A DNA stretch of 64,000 nt from Pedobacter frigiditerrae (GTDB lineage: Bacteria > Bacteroidota > Bacteroidia > Sphingobacteriales > Sphingobacteriaceae). The stretch lies in assembly GCF_032678705.1 (NCBI RefSeq), contig NZ_JAVTSS010000002.1, positions 1,302,001 to 1,366,000 of the forward strand, in the 5' to 3' direction. The notes beneath the pieces are model-generated. The model saw nothing but the letters and a program-made list of their open reading frames with translations, did not search any database and had not been told where the DNA came from. This document shows, piece after piece, positions 55,479-64,000 of the stretch (the stretch's first letter is position 1; the number at the start of each line of letters is the position of its first letter). The translations under genes were made by a program, and so were the position numbers.

Positions 55479-56432
55479 ATGGCTAATCGCATTACAGAAC
55501 TTTTCGACATTAAATATCCAATTATTCAGGCAGGAATGGTTTGGTGTAGTGGTTGGAAATTAGCGGCTGCTGTTTCTAATGCAGGCGGATTAGGTATTAT
55601 TGGCGCAGGTTCAATGTATCCAGATGTTTTGCGTACTCATATTCAAAAATGTAAAGCAGCAACATCAAATCCTTTTGCAGTAAATGTTCCTTTGCTTTAC
55701 CCTAATGTAGCCGAGATCATGAATATCTTGGTGGAAGAAGATGTGAAAATTGTTTTTACATCAGCAGGTAATCCAGCCACTTGGACAGCCTTTTTAAAAG
55801 ATAAAAACATAACCGTAGTTCACGTTATTGCTAATACAAAATTTGCTTTAAAAGCAGAACAATGCGGTGTTGATGCTATTGTTGCTGAAGGTTTTGAAGC
55901 AGGTGGGCATAACGGACGAGAAGAAACGACTACACTTTGTTTAATTCCAATGATAAAGGCTGCGGTTAAAATTCCAGTTATTGCAGCAGGTGGAATTGGA
56001 AGCGGAAAAGCCATGTTAGCTGCTTTTGCTTTGGGCGCAGATGCCGTTCAGATTGGTTCTGCATTTGCAGTTGCTGAGGAATCTTCTGCTCATCCAAAAT
56101 TTAAGGAAAAAATCATTTCTTCAGCCGAAGGCGATACCAAATTAAGGATGAAAAAGCTAGTTCCTGTACGTTTGCTTAAGAACGAATTTGCAGATGCGGT
56201 TGCTCAGGCAGAGGCTCAGGGTGCAAATACAGCAGAATTGATTGAACTTTTAGGTAGGGCAAGAGCAAAATTAGGTATGTTTGAAGGCGATATGGAAGAA
56301 GGTGAATTGGAGATTGGGCAAGTTTCTGCCATGTTGAATGAAATAAAACCCGCTGCTGAAATTTTAAATGAAATTTGGACTGAATTTGTGAAGGAAAAAC
56401 AAAAATTACAGGCACTAGATTTTAATAATTAA
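55479..56432 (+). CDS. Nitronate monooxygenase-like (NPD) flavoprotein
   Basis: A 317-residue FMN-dependent TIM-barrel protein of the 2-nitropropane dioxygenase family. Recognisable segments are IKYPIIQAGMVWCSGWKLAA, SNAGGLGIIGAG, VIAAGGIGSGKAMLAAFALG and GADAVQIGSAFAVAEE. True substrates may be nitronates or, as in FabK-like relatives, enoyl-ACP; sequence alone does not separate these. The long charged C-terminal part is typical of the Bacteroidota members. It is probably co-transcribed with the amidohydrolase. Confidence 0.85.
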   Translation: MANRITELFDIKYPIIQAGMVWCSGWKLAAAVSNAGGLGIIGAGSMYPDVLRTHIQKCKAATSNPFAVNVPLLYPNVAEIMNILVEEDVKIVFTSAGNPATWTAFLKDKNITVVHVIANTKFALKAEQCGVDAIVAEGFEAGGHNGREETTTLCLIPMIKAAVKIPVIAAGGIGSGKAMLAAFALGADAVQIGSAFAVAEESSAHPKFKEKIISSAEGDTKLRMKKLVPVRLLKNEFADAVAQAEAQGANTAELIELLGRARAKLGMFEGDMEEGELEIGQVSAMLNEIKPAAEILNEIWTEFVKEKQKLQALDFNN

Positions 56433-56436
56433 TTAA

Positions 56437-56565
56437 ATGATTTATAAAAGAATATTAGCTTTAATAACAGTTATTCTGCTCGTGGTTGCTATTTATTTGG
56501 TAAGACAAAAAGCCAAAAATCAACCTCAACGAAAAGTAAATACAGAGATTAAGAGTAAGAAATAG
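56437..56565 (+). CDS. Small single-pass membrane protein
   Basis: A 42-residue open frame, not a recognised family. It starts MIYKRILALITVILLVVAIY: a lysine/arginine-flanked hydrophobic helix of about 16 residues, then a basic tail (QKAKNQPQRK and so on). Its position, four bases after the preceding stop and five before acylphosphatase, within a same-strand run, makes it credible as a real short gene. Function unknown. Confidence 0.5.
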   Translation: MIYKRILALITVILLVVAIYLVRQKAKNQPQRKVNTEIKSKK

Positions 56566-56570
56566 TTAAA

Positions 56571-56855
56571 ATGAAACACATCAATATAAAAGTAACAGGT
56601 AAAGTTCAAGGTGTTTTTTTTAGGGCAAGCACAAAAGCTGTTGCCGACCAAATGGGTGTAAAAGGTTTGGTTAAAAATCAAAAAGATGGCACTGTTTACA
56701 TAGAAGCAGAGGCTGATGCTAGCACCTTAGAAATGTTCATTGATTGGTGTAATGAAGGGCCAGAAAAAGCTAAAGTAGAAAATGTGGAAGTTGTAGATGG
56801 AGAACTTAAAAATTATCGCAACTTTGAAGTTGTAAAAAAGAACTTGCTGTGGTAG
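56571..56855 (+). CDS. acyP: Acylphosphatase
   Basis: A 94-residue alpha/beta protein that hydrolyses acyl phosphates. The signature is VTGKVQGVFFRASTKAVA, with the catalytic Arg in GVFFR. The Asn of the active site is in GLVKNQKDGTVYIEAEAD. The length is normal. It lies near the end of a short operon; the next gene starts 77 bases on. Confidence 0.92.
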   Translation: MKHINIKVTGKVQGVFFRASTKAVADQMGVKGLVKNQKDGTVYIEAEADASTLEMFIDWCNEGPEKAKVENVEVVDGELKNYRNFEVVKKNLLW

Positions 56856-56932
56856 AACATTGCTCAATTGTTAAATTGCTAGATTGTTGGAATTGCTCTC
56901 AAATCTCACATCTCATATCTCAATACTAGAAG

Positions 56933-58420
56933 ATGTCTGTATATAAAAAATTTGCTAGTCAAACGATGATTTATGGTATTAGCACCATATTCTCTAGATT
57001 ATTTAATTTTATTCTTACCCCAATTTACACCAGTGTTTATGCACAAGGCGTGTACGGGATTTTTACGAAAATGTTCAGCTATGCTTCCATTATCAATGCA
57101 ATTTTGGCATTTGGTATGGAAACTACTTTTTTTCGTTACCTCAACAAACACGAAGATAAAAAGCAAGAAGTTTACAATAATAGTTTTTTGGTTATTGCAT
57201 TTATCTCAGTTCTTTTTTTAATAACAGGCTTAGTTTTTACAGACTATATTACAAAATTCACCTCTAGTAGCGAAAGCCATTCCAGCTATGAAGACCAAAG
57301 AAAATACGTTCAGTATTTAATATGGATTTTATTTACCGATGCCATTTGTGTAATACCATTTGCCAAGTTACGAGCAGATGGAAGACCAATTAAATACAGC
57401 GTCGTTAAATTTTTCAATATCGGCGTTTTTGTAGGGCTTAACTTAGTTTTTATCTATGTTATACCAGCATTTATTAAACACGATTTAGCAGGGGCAGAAT
57501 GGTTTGCCACTTGGTTCGAACCTAACTGGATTGGTTATGTTTTCATAGCGAATCTGGTAGCCAGCATATCCACATTTTTATTATTACTTCCAGAATTTGG
57601 GGCCCTTCAGCTAAAGTTTGATAAGCAACTTTTCTATAAAATGTTAGCCTATAGTTGGCCGATTTTGGTAGCTAATCTATCGTTCATCATCAATGAAAAT
57701 CTAGATAAGATATTACTAGGCAAGTATCTTCCTGCAAAAATTGCAGATATTGAAACCGGTATTTATGGCGCAGTTTGTAAGCTCGCAATCTTTATCAGCA
57801 TTTTTAATACGGCCTTTAGGCTTGGGGCAGAACCTTTCTTTTTTAGTCACGCTAAAAATGAAAATGCGAAAACTACCTATGCCAATATTCTTAACTATTT
57901 TGTGTTGGCTCTAGCTATTTTGTTTGTTGGTTTAATAGCAAACATTGACCTAATTAAACATTTTATTGATGAAAAATATTGGGTGGGTTTGCCAGCAGTT
58001 CCATACTTGCTTTTTGGCTACGTTTGCCTAGGTATTTATATGAATTTATCGGTTTGGTATCGCTTGTCAGACCAAACTCGTTATGGGCTATATATTTCTT
58101 TGGTTGGTGCGGTTTTCACTATTGTGATGAATATTATTTTTATCCCTAAATACAGTTACATGGCATCTGCTTGGGTAAGTATGATGGCTTATTTTATCAT
58201 CATGGTAATCTCTTATGTATTGGGACAGAAATTTTATCCAATACCTTACAATTTAAAAAGAATGATTGCTTATTTAAGCATCTCGCTGATTTTGGTATAT
58301 TTATCATTCTATGTATTTGAGCAAAATATTTACATTGGAAACGGACTTTTGCTAGTGTTTCTAGCTGGAATATATTTTATGGAAAAAGATAACGTTAAAA
58401 GAATACTGACAACAAAATAA
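56933..58420 (+). CDS. Polysaccharide flippase-like membrane protein (MOP/Wzx family)
   Basis: A 495-residue integral membrane protein with about 14 hydrophobic segments. The N-terminus [20 protein letters not shown] and [20 protein letters not shown] is typical of oligosaccharide flippases (PST/Wzx). It lies far from the glycosyltransferase operon and beside dut, an arrangement seen in many Bacteroidota genomes, so it may serve a core envelope lipid rather than the exopolysaccharide. The substrate is unknown. Its stop overlaps the dut start by one base. Confidence 0.85.
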   Translation: MSVYKKFASQTMIYGISTIFSRLFNFILTPIYTSVYAQGVYGIFTKMFSYASIINAILAFGMETTFFRYLNKHEDKKQEVYNNSFLVIAFISVLFLITGLVFTDYITKFTSSSESHSSYEDQRKYVQYLIWILFTDAICVIPFAKLRADGRPIKYSVVKFFNIGVFVGLNLVFIYVIPAFIKHDLAGAEWFATWFEPNWIGYVFIANLVASISTFLLLLPEFGALQLKFDKQLFYKMLAYSWPILVANLSFIINENLDKILLGKYLPAKIADIETGIYGAVCKLAIFISIFNTAFRLGAEPFFFSHAKNENAKTTYANILNYFVLALAILFVGLIANIDLIKHFIDEKYWVGLPAVPYLLFGYVCLGIYMNLSVWYRLSDQTRYGLYISLVGAVFTIVMNIIFIPKYSYMASAWVSMMAYFIIMVISYVLGQKFYPIPYNLKRMIAYLSISLILVYLSFYVFEQNIYIGNGLLLVFLAGIYFMEKDNVKRILTTK

Positions 58421-58851
58421 TGAATATTAAAATCATCAATCACTCTACACATCCATTGCCTGCTTACGAAACAGCACATGCGGCAGGAATGGATTTAAGG
58501 GCTTTTACTCCAGAACAAATTACAATTAAACCTTTACAACGACTTTTAGTTCCAACTGGTTTACATATAGAATTACCAATTGGTTACGAAGCGCAAATTA
58601 GACCGCGTAGTGGCTTGGCATTTAAACACGGAATTGGAATTGTTAATTCGCCTGGAACTATAGATGCTGATTATCGTGGTGAGATAAAAGTATTATTAGT
58701 GAATTTATCAGATACTGATTTTACAATTAATGATGGCGATAGGATTGCACAGATGGTAATTGCAAAACACGAAACCATTAGTTGGGAAAATGTAGAAGAA
58801 TTAAGTGATACGGCTCGTGGAGCTGGAGGTTATGGTCATACGGGGAAATAA
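58420..58851 (+). CDS. dut: dUTP diphosphatase
   Basis: A 143-residue trimeric dUTPase that splits dUTP into dUMP and pyrophosphate. All five motifs are visible: [41 protein letters not shown], and the C-terminal [11 protein letters not shown]. It overlaps the flippase gene by one base. Confidence 0.95.
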   Translation: MNIKIINHSTHPLPAYETAHAAGMDLRAFTPEQITIKPLQRLLVPTGLHIELPIGYEAQIRPRSGLAFKHGIGIVNSPGTIDADYRGEIKVLLVNLSDTDFTINDGDRIAQMVIAKHETISWENVEELSDTARGAGGYGHTGK

Positions 58852-58959
58852 AATTTTGAATTATTGAATTTTGAATGACAGCATTAAAGAAGATTTATAA
58901 ATTAAAGGCATCCTAGATTCACTCATTTAATCACTCAAAATTCAATAATTAATTAAAAA

Positions 58960-60657
58960 ATGAAGTTCAGCTTAACATTTCTTTTCTTGCTTTTTGTAAA
59001 CATTAATTTGTTTGCGCAAGAACCTCCGCTTCCAGAAAGTAGAGAAGGCAATGTAGTAAAAGAACTTTTTTTTGCAGGCATCAAAGAAAAAATGGCTGAG
59101 AATTATGCCAATGCGGGCACTAATTTCACCAAAATTATTGCGCTTGATGGTAAAAATGATGCTGCTTATTTTGAGTTGGCGACGGTAAACTATCGCCAGA
59201 ATAAATTGCTAGATGCCGAAACTTCCATAAAAAAGGCAATTGAAATTAACCCCAAAAACGTTTGGTATTTAAAACTTCAAGCAGAGATATATAAACGAAA
59301 TGGCAATATGGATGCGCTTGTTCAAGTTTTTAATCAGCTTATCCAATTAGAGCCAGAAGAAGACAATTATTATTTCGACAAGGCAAATGCACTTTTCATT
59401 TCGGGTAAAGTTGAAGAATCAAAAGCAGTTTATGATGAGATTGAAAAAAAGTTCGGCTCATCTAAAGATTTAATCTTGGCGAAACAACGCGTAACCATAC
59501 AAAGCAGCACTACGCCGAACAACGATGACATTAATAAGTTGTTGGCAGAAAATCCGACTGATGTAAAAAACATGCTTTATTTAAGCGGCATCTTGTTAGA
59601 GAAGAATAAAAAGGATGATGCCATCGCTATGTTACTAAAAGCGAAAGCCTTGGAGCCAGATAATTTCGAAGTCGATTTGGCAATGGCTGATATCTATCAA
59701 TCGCAGAAAAAAAATGAGTTAGCGATTGTTCCTTTAAAATCTGCTTTTGCAAATCCTCAAATGCCTATCGCTAATAAAATTAAAATCGTTAGCTCAATGT
59801 TGCCACGATTTAGTAATCAATTAGTGGCTAAAGATGCAGCAGATTTAGCAGAAATAGCGGTAAAAACTCATCAAGCAGATGCTAAGTTATTGCTTTTATA
59901 TGGCGATGTACTTTACCAGCAAGGAAATTTAAAAGAGGCAAAAGAAAAATATCAGGCTGCACTAAAAATATCAGACCAGTTGTATTTAGCTTGGGAAAAA
60001 TTGTTAGGTGTTCAAACTTTGATGGGCTTGTACACAGAAGCGATAAAAACAGGTGAGGATGCTTTATCGATTTATCCAAATCAGGCTATTTTGTATTATT
60101 ACAGGGCTTTTGCCTTGCACAGGAATGGTCAGAATGCAGAAGCTGGATTAGAAATTAAATCGGCTTTGCTATTAGATGGGGATGATAATAATTTAAAGGC
60201 GATGATTTTTGCTTTACAGGCCGAAGTGTTGATTGACCAAGAAAAACTGAAAGAAGCGGACGCAGCATTTGATAAAGCCGTTTCATTAGCGCCAGATAAT
60301 TATTTAACCAGTAGTAATTATGCTTATTATTTGGCGTTGAGAAACCAGAATCTAGCTAAAGCTGAAACCTTGGCCGCAAAAGCTGCAATGGCATTGCCAA
60401 AAAATGCTTCGGTATTAGATACTTACGCAATTGTTCTCTTCAAATTGGGCAAGTATGATTTAGCTTTAAGCTGGATAGAAAAGGCTTTGCAAAACAATGA
60501 GGCTTCAAATCCTGTTTACTTGGAGCATTACGGTGATATTCTTTTTCTAAAAGGAGAAAAGGATAAAGCTATAGTGCAATGGCAAAAAGCCAAACAAGCT
60601 GGAAATGATTCCGAAAAATTAAATAAGAAAATCAATGAGAAGAAATATATTAAATAG
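58960..60657 (+). CDS. Secreted TPR-repeat protein
   Basis: A 565-residue protein with a signal peptide (MKFSLTFLFLLFVNINLFAQ) and about 12 tetratricopeptide repeats across the rest. Examples are AAYFELATVNYRQNKLLDAE, FDKANALFISGKVEESKAVY and LYYYRAFALHRNGQNAEAG. It is likely periplasmic or outer-membrane attached and acts as a scaffold. Its last 23 bases overlap the DUF4292 lipoprotein gene, so the two are probably made together. In other Bacteroidota this pair lies beside the EnvC-like gene, as here. Confidence 0.85.
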   Translation: MKFSLTFLFLLFVNINLFAQEPPLPESREGNVVKELFFAGIKEKMAENYANAGTNFTKIIALDGKNDAAYFELATVNYRQNKLLDAETSIKKAIEINPKNVWYLKLQAEIYKRNGNMDALVQVFNQLIQLEPEEDNYYFDKANALFISGKVEESKAVYDEIEKKFGSSKDLILAKQRVTIQSSTTPNNDDINKLLAENPTDVKNMLYLSGILLEKNKKDDAIAMLLKAKALEPDNFEVDLAMADIYQSQKKNELAIVPLKSAFANPQMPIANKIKIVSSMLPRFSNQLVAKDAADLAEIAVKTHQADAKLLLLYGDVLYQQGNLKEAKEKYQAALKISDQLYLAWEKLLGVQTLMGLYTEAIKTGEDALSIYPNQAILYYYRAFALHRNGQNAEAGLEIKSALLLDGDDNNLKAMIFALQAEVLIDQEKLKEADAAFDKAVSLAPDNYLTSSNYAYYLALRNQNLAKAETLAAKAAMALPKNASVLDTYAIVLFKLGKYDLALSWIEKALQNNEASNPVYLEHYGDILFLKGEKDKAIVQWQKAKQAGNDSEKLNKKINEKKYIK

Positions 60658-61429
60658 CTTTTCGCTAATTGCAATTGTATTGCTAGCTGTAGGCTGTAGG
60701 CCAAAAAAAGTAATTGTAGCTACACCAGATGCTCCTCAAGAAAAAGTTGTGGTAAAAGCAGATGAAAAACCACAAAATTTAACGCTTTTAAAAAGCAAAG
60801 ACTTGCCATTTAATACCTTATCCTTAAAAGGGAAAACGAGTTTAAAGGTAGATGGCGATGAAAACAATGTGACGCTGAACATAAGAATGGAGAGAGACAA
60901 AAAGATATGGGTTAGTGTTACGGGGCTTGCAGGAATAGAAGGTGCAAGAGCGGTAATTACTCCAGATAGTTTATTGTTAAGGAATAATTTACAGAAGACA
61001 TATACTAAAAAGCCATTTAGTTATGTTTATAGCTTTACAAGTAAACAAGTTAGTTTTAAAATGTTGCAGGCAATTCTTTCTGGAAATACAATTTCAGAAT
61101 TTATGACAGAAAAATCTGATTTAAAGCAAGAAAATGGTGTTTGGCTTTTAAATGGAAATGCTGAAGATTTGGCTTATCGTATTTTGTTTAATACGCTTTT
61201 AAAACCTAATGAAACTAATTTAAACGATGTGAAAAATGCGCAGGCATTAAAGGTTGTTTATGGAGAATATACACCGGTTAATAATGCTCTATTTCCATCA
61301 AGTTTAAAAATAAACTCGATGTCTGGCGCAAAAAAGATTGATATTTCTATAGAATTTGTTAAAATTGAGAGTAATGTACCTGTTGATTTCCCGTTCTCTG
61401 TCCCTAAAAGTTACGAGGTAATCAACTAA
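60635..61429 (+). CDS. DUF4292 lipoprotein
   Basis: A 264-residue lipoprotein. The signal peptide ends in the lipobox LAVGC (Cys at about 21). The mature part fits the DUF4292 family, whose fold resembles LolB/LppX carriers: LSLKGKTSLKVDGDENNVTL, KIWVSVTGLAGIEGARAVI, TPDSLLLRNN and FKMLQAILSG. A lipoprotein- or lipid-carrier role is suggested by that fold but not proven. It overlaps the upstream TPR gene and is followed after 21 bases by the EnvC-like gene. Confidence 0.85.
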   Translation: MRRNILNSFSLIAIVLLAVGCRPKKVIVATPDAPQEKVVVKADEKPQNLTLLKSKDLPFNTLSLKGKTSLKVDGDENNVTLNIRMERDKKIWVSVTGLAGIEGARAVITPDSLLLRNNLQKTYTKKPFSYVYSFTSKQVSFKMLQAILSGNTISEFMTEKSDLKQENGVWLLNGNAEDLAYRILFNTLLKPNETNLNDVKNAQALKVVYGEYTPVNNALFPSSLKINSMSGAKKIDISIEFVKIESNVPVDFPFSVPKSYEVIN

Positions 61430-61450
61430 ATTTTTTATATTTTTGGCGCA

Positions 61451-62740
61451 ATGAAGTTAAACAAACTATTTCTTTCCCTGCTATTTGTAGGTTTTTGTAC
61501 AGCAGGTTTTGCGCAACAAACAAGTAAGGAGCTTAAAGAACTTAAGCAGAAAAAAGAAGCCATAGAAAGGCAAATTGAGTTAGCACAAAAAAATCTAAAT
61601 AAAACAGCTAATGGTAAGAAACTTACCTTAGGACAGATAAATACCATCAAGGCTCAAGTGCGTTTAATGCAAGATAAGATTTCTACCATCAATTCGGAGA
61701 TGAGAAGTCTGGATAATAAAATTACCGAAAACACAGGCAAGGTACACAACCTTCAAACCCGTTTGGTAGATTTAAAAAAGGAATATGCTGGGATGATAAG
61801 GTTCGCTCAACGCAACCGAAACTCATACGATAAAATGATGTTTATTTTTGCCGCAAATGATTTTAATCAAGCTTACAAAAGGATTAAATATTTACAACAG
61901 TTTGGGCAATACCGTAAAAAACAAGCTGCTTACATCCAAGGGACGGAAAAGGATTTAAATAACCAAATTTCTGTTTTAGACCACGATTTGAAAAATAAAA
62001 CTAATCTACTTAAGGAGCAGTTAAACGAAAAAAATAGATTAGATAAAAAGAAAAGCGAACAAGCGGTTGTGTTAAATAACCTAAGTAAGGACGAGCGTAA
62101 ATATAAACAAGACATTCAAAAAAATAGGCAGCAACAGGCGGCGATTCAGCGTCAAATAAATGCTGAAATCCAAAGACAGATTGCAATCGCTCGTAAAAAG
62201 GCCGAAGATGAGGAGCGTGAGGCCGCTAGACAGGCTGCTCTAAAGGCAAAAGCCGATAACAAACCAGCACCAGTTAATATACCCACAAAACAAAAGACAA
62301 ACAGTGAGGTGTTAAGGGCAACACCCGAAGCAGAAAGACTATCTACTGCTTTTGAAAATAACAGAGGTAGTTTGCCTGCTCCTGTTTCAAATGGGTACAT
62401 AAGCACTCATTTTGGGATTAGTAAATTTGAGCAAGCTACTGTGAATGAGGAAGGAGTTAAGTATCATACTAGTGAAGATGCAAGTGTAAGAGCCGTATTT
62501 AACGGCATAGTTACAAGTATTACTCCAGTTGCAGGAAGATATGTAGTTTTAATTAAACATGGGGAATATTTTACGGTTTATTATAATCTCAAAAGCGTAA
62601 GCGTTGGAAGAGGTGCGAGTGTTACTACGAAACAAAATATTGGAGTTGTTGCTAACACAGATGGTGTTCCTGAGCTTGGCTTTCAAATCAGTAGAAGCGG
62701 AAAAACTTTTTTAAATCCAGAAGCTTGGTTAGCTCGTTAA
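61451..62740 (+). CDS. EnvC-like murein hydrolase activator (degenerate LytM domain)
   Basis: A 429-residue secreted protein with a signal peptide (MKLNKLFLSLLFVGFCTAGFA). A long coiled coil (about 22-260, rich in Glu, Lys, Gln and Asn) is followed by a C-terminal LytM/M23 fold (about 300-429). The metal-binding residues of active M23 peptidases look lost: IKHGEYFTVYYNLKSV has YYN where active enzymes have HxH, and the late LGFQIS replaces the HxE/HFE-type segment. It is therefore probably an activator of cell-wall amidases, as EnvC is, rather than an enzyme. Confidence 0.85.
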   Translation: MKLNKLFLSLLFVGFCTAGFAQQTSKELKELKQKKEAIERQIELAQKNLNKTANGKKLTLGQINTIKAQVRLMQDKISTINSEMRSLDNKITENTGKVHNLQTRLVDLKKEYAGMIRFAQRNRNSYDKMMFIFAANDFNQAYKRIKYLQQFGQYRKKQAAYIQGTEKDLNNQISVLDHDLKNKTNLLKEQLNEKNRLDKKKSEQAVVLNNLSKDERKYKQDIQKNRQQQAAIQRQINAEIQRQIAIARKKAEDEEREAARQAALKAKADNKPAPVNIPTKQKTNSEVLRATPEAERLSTAFENNRGSLPAPVSNGYISTHFGISKFEQATVNEEGVKYHTSEDASVRAVFNGIVTSITPVAGRYVVLIKHGEYFTVYYNLKSVSVGRGASVTTKQNIGVVANTDGVPELGFQISRSGKTFLNPEAWLAR

Positions 62741-62762
62741 TCTATTAGGCAAATTAATTGTC

Positions 62763-62770
62763 TATATTTG
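62763..62770 (+). promoter_or_regulatory. Candidate -7 box upstream of the Tat genes
   Basis: TATATTTG at 62763-62770 lies 17 bases before the start codon of the first Tat-like gene. No well-spaced TTG was found upstream, so only the -7 element is supported. Confidence 0.35.
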
Positions 62771-62787
62771 TATAAAATAAGTTTAAA

Positions 62788-63171
62788 ATGTATTCAAGCA
62801 CGTTATTAGAGTTCTTAAATATGGGTGGTGGTGAGATGATGCTCATCATGGTGGCTGTACTTTTGTTATTTGGAGGTAAAAAATTACCCGAATTGGCAAG
62901 AGGTTTAGGAAAAGGCATCAGAGAATTTAAAGATGCTTCGGAAGGTGTGAAGAGAGAAATCCATCGCAACATTAATTCCGTAACTAGTGAAGAAGAGACT
63001 AAGGAAGAAGAAAAAATTACAGAAGAAAATCATGCTGAACGTCATCATCCAACCGAAGTAGATGAACCAATTCAATCTGAATTAACTGAAGAAGTAAATC
63101 CTACATCAAGTGAAGAGGTAAAGCCTGAAATTGATGCAGAAGAAAAAGCGAAAAGAGATTCTTATTCGTAA
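62788..63171 (+). CDS. TatA/TatB-like twin-arginine translocase subunit with acidic tail
   Basis: A 127-residue protein. An N-terminal membrane helix (MMLIMVAVLLLFGGKKLPEL) is followed by the amphipathic helix ARGLGKGIREFKDASEGVKR. The C-terminal half is a long acidic, low-complexity tail (SEEETKEEEKITEE and so on) that could be disordered. Because of the tail it may do the TatB part, while the next gene is a minimal TatA. A TatC gene was not seen in the window. Confidence 0.85.
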   Translation: MYSSTLLEFLNMGGGEMMLIMVAVLLLFGGKKLPELARGLGKGIREFKDASEGVKREIHRNINSVTSEEETKEEEKITEENHAERHHPTEVDEPIQSELTEEVNPTSSEEVKPEIDAEEKAKRDSYS

Positions 63172-63207
63172 TTAAAAATTGATTAAAAAAACTAAATATA
63201 AAATATC

Positions 63208-63408
63208 ATGACACAACCAACCCTATTAGCGGCAATTGGGCCAATGGAAATTACATTAATCGTATTAGCCTTATTGTTATTGTTCGGAGGTAAAAAAATT
63301 CCAGAATTAATGCGTGGTTTAGGTAAGGGAATGAAAGAATTTAAAGATGGTAAAGACGGTATTGATAGCGATAATCCAAACAGCAATCAAAACCAAACCA
63401 AACCTTAG
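63208..63408 (+). CDS. tatA: TatA-like twin-arginine translocase subunit
   Basis: A 66-residue protein: a short N-terminus, one membrane helix (MEITLIVLALLLLFGGKKIP), the FGGKKIPELMRGLGKGMKEF amphipathic helix, and a short Asn/Gln tail. This is the standard TatA/E form. It follows the other Tat-like gene by 36 bases and is presumably co-transcribed with it. Confidence 0.9.
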   Translation: MTQPTLLAAIGPMEITLIVLALLLLFGGKKIPELMRGLGKGMKEFKDGKDGIDSDNPNSNQNQTKP

Positions 63409-63438
63409 TTCTATCGTTTCTTGATTTAAATTTAAACT

Positions 63439-64000
63439 TTGAAGAAATATACCTCTTTAACGGAGATACAAGGAGAACTTGCGCAAAAGCAGTTAACCTT
63501 ATCACAGTTAATCACTCATTATTTTGAGCAAATAGAAAAAAATCAACACCTCAATGCTTTTAATGAGGTGTTTTTTGATTCCACAAAAAAGCAAGCTGAT
63601 TTAGTTCAACAAAAAATTGATAAAGGCACCGCTGGCAAACTTGCTGGTATGGTTATCGGTATTAAAGACAACATTTGTTACCTAGACCATCAGGTTTCTG
63701 CTTCATCTAAAATGTTGGAAGGTTTTGTGTCTCCATATTCTTCAACTGTTGTTAATCGTTTACTGGCTGAAGATGCCATTATCATTGGCAGATTAAATTG
63801 CGATGAATTTGCGATGGGTGGCTCAAATGAAACCTCTTATTTCGGGCCAGTTAAAAACGCTATTGATGAAGAAAGGGTTGCTGGAGGTTCTTCTGGCGGT
63901 TCGGCAGTTGCTGTTCAGGCAGATATGTGTTTGGCTGCATTAGGTACAGATACTGGCGGTTCTGTTCGTCAACCTGCTGCATTTTGTGGTAACATTGGCT
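63439..64000 (+). CDS. gatA: Glutamyl-tRNA(Gln)/aspartyl-tRNA(Asn) amidotransferase subunit A (partial)
   Basis: The 3' end lies beyond the window; 187 residues are visible. I take the TTG at 63439 as start, since no ATG fits and the following KKYTSLTEIQGELAQKQLTL aligns with GatA N-termini. The amidase catalytic triad is present: Lys in VIGIKDNI (about K76), the cis-Ser in AGGSSGGSA (about S151) and the nucleophile in DTGGSVRQPA (about S175). GatA releases ammonia from glutamine for the transamidation of mischarged tRNA. The start choice is the least certain part. Confidence 0.9.
   Translation, partial: MKKYTSLTEIQGELAQKQLTLSQLITHYFEQIEKNQHLNAFNEVFFDSTKKQADLVQQKIDKGTAGKLAGMVIGIKDNICYLDHQVSASSKMLEGFVSPYSSTVVNRLLAEDAIIIGRLNCDEFAMGGSNETSYFGPVKNAIDEERVAGGSSGGSAVAVQADMCLAALGTDTGGSVRQPAAFCGNIG

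Overview
The window looks like the chromosome of a Bacteroidota bacterium, most likely a Sphingobacteriaceae member of the Pedobacter type. The grounds are the low GC, weak or absent Shine-Dalgarno sites, -7 boxes of the TAnnTTTG type ahead of several genes, and a conserved Bacteroidota block at the right end (flippase, dUTPase, TPR protein, DUF4292 lipoprotein, EnvC-like protein, two TatA/B proteins, gatA). The genus is an inference; no rRNA or tRNA gene was seen.

Region 1 (1-22.3 kb) is one long plus-strand run of tightly packed, often overlapping genes for an extracellular or capsular polysaccharide. It holds a radical-SAM/pyruvyl-transferase fusion, 12 glycosyltransferases (GT4, GT2, GT8 and GT32 types), a WbsX/GH99-like protein, a Wzy-like polymerase, four left-handed beta-helix acyltransferases and two membrane acyltransferase-3 proteins. 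Several are close to colanic acid proteins (WcaE, WcaF and WcaI types). A promoter-like site and then ugd and uxs (22.4-24.9 kb) give UDP-glucuronate and UDP-xylose. A clear terminator ends this part.

Region 2 (24.98-26.45 kb) has no ordinary genes. It is a dense cluster of palindromic repeats with a 65-bp tandem period and long cruciform-like elements, with a small GIY-YIG nuclease gene inside it. I consider this the most interesting structure in the window.

Region 3 (26.5-35.9 kb) supplies initiation and precursors: two tandem WcaJ-type phosphoglycosyl transferases, a membrane CapD/WbpM-type 4,6-dehydratase, a Wzi/RemB-like outer-membrane protein, manC, and a convergent fcl. The Wza and Wzc export genes and gmd are not in the window. 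Fcl is separated from dxs by 62-bp tandem hairpin repeats.

Region 4 (36-54 kb) is mixed housekeeping and regulation: dxs, glyA, a GAF/PAS hybrid histidine kinase, a surface lipoprotein, a ComF-like protein, rlmN behind a toxin-antitoxin pair, an RluF-type pseudouridine synthase with a basic tail, a DinB protein, a WYL regulator, and a second hybrid kinase with HPt facing a sigma-54-type response regulator. A roughly 0.5-kb gene-free stretch (48.5-49.0 kb) is rich in strong hairpins and may hold a structured RNA or a decayed repeat.

Region 5 (54.3-64 kb) is a plus-strand core-genome block: amidohydrolase, nitronate monooxygenase-like protein, acylphosphatase, flippase, dut, TPR protein, DUF4292 lipoprotein, degenerate LytM/EnvC protein, two Tat proteins, and the start of gatA, which runs off the right edge.
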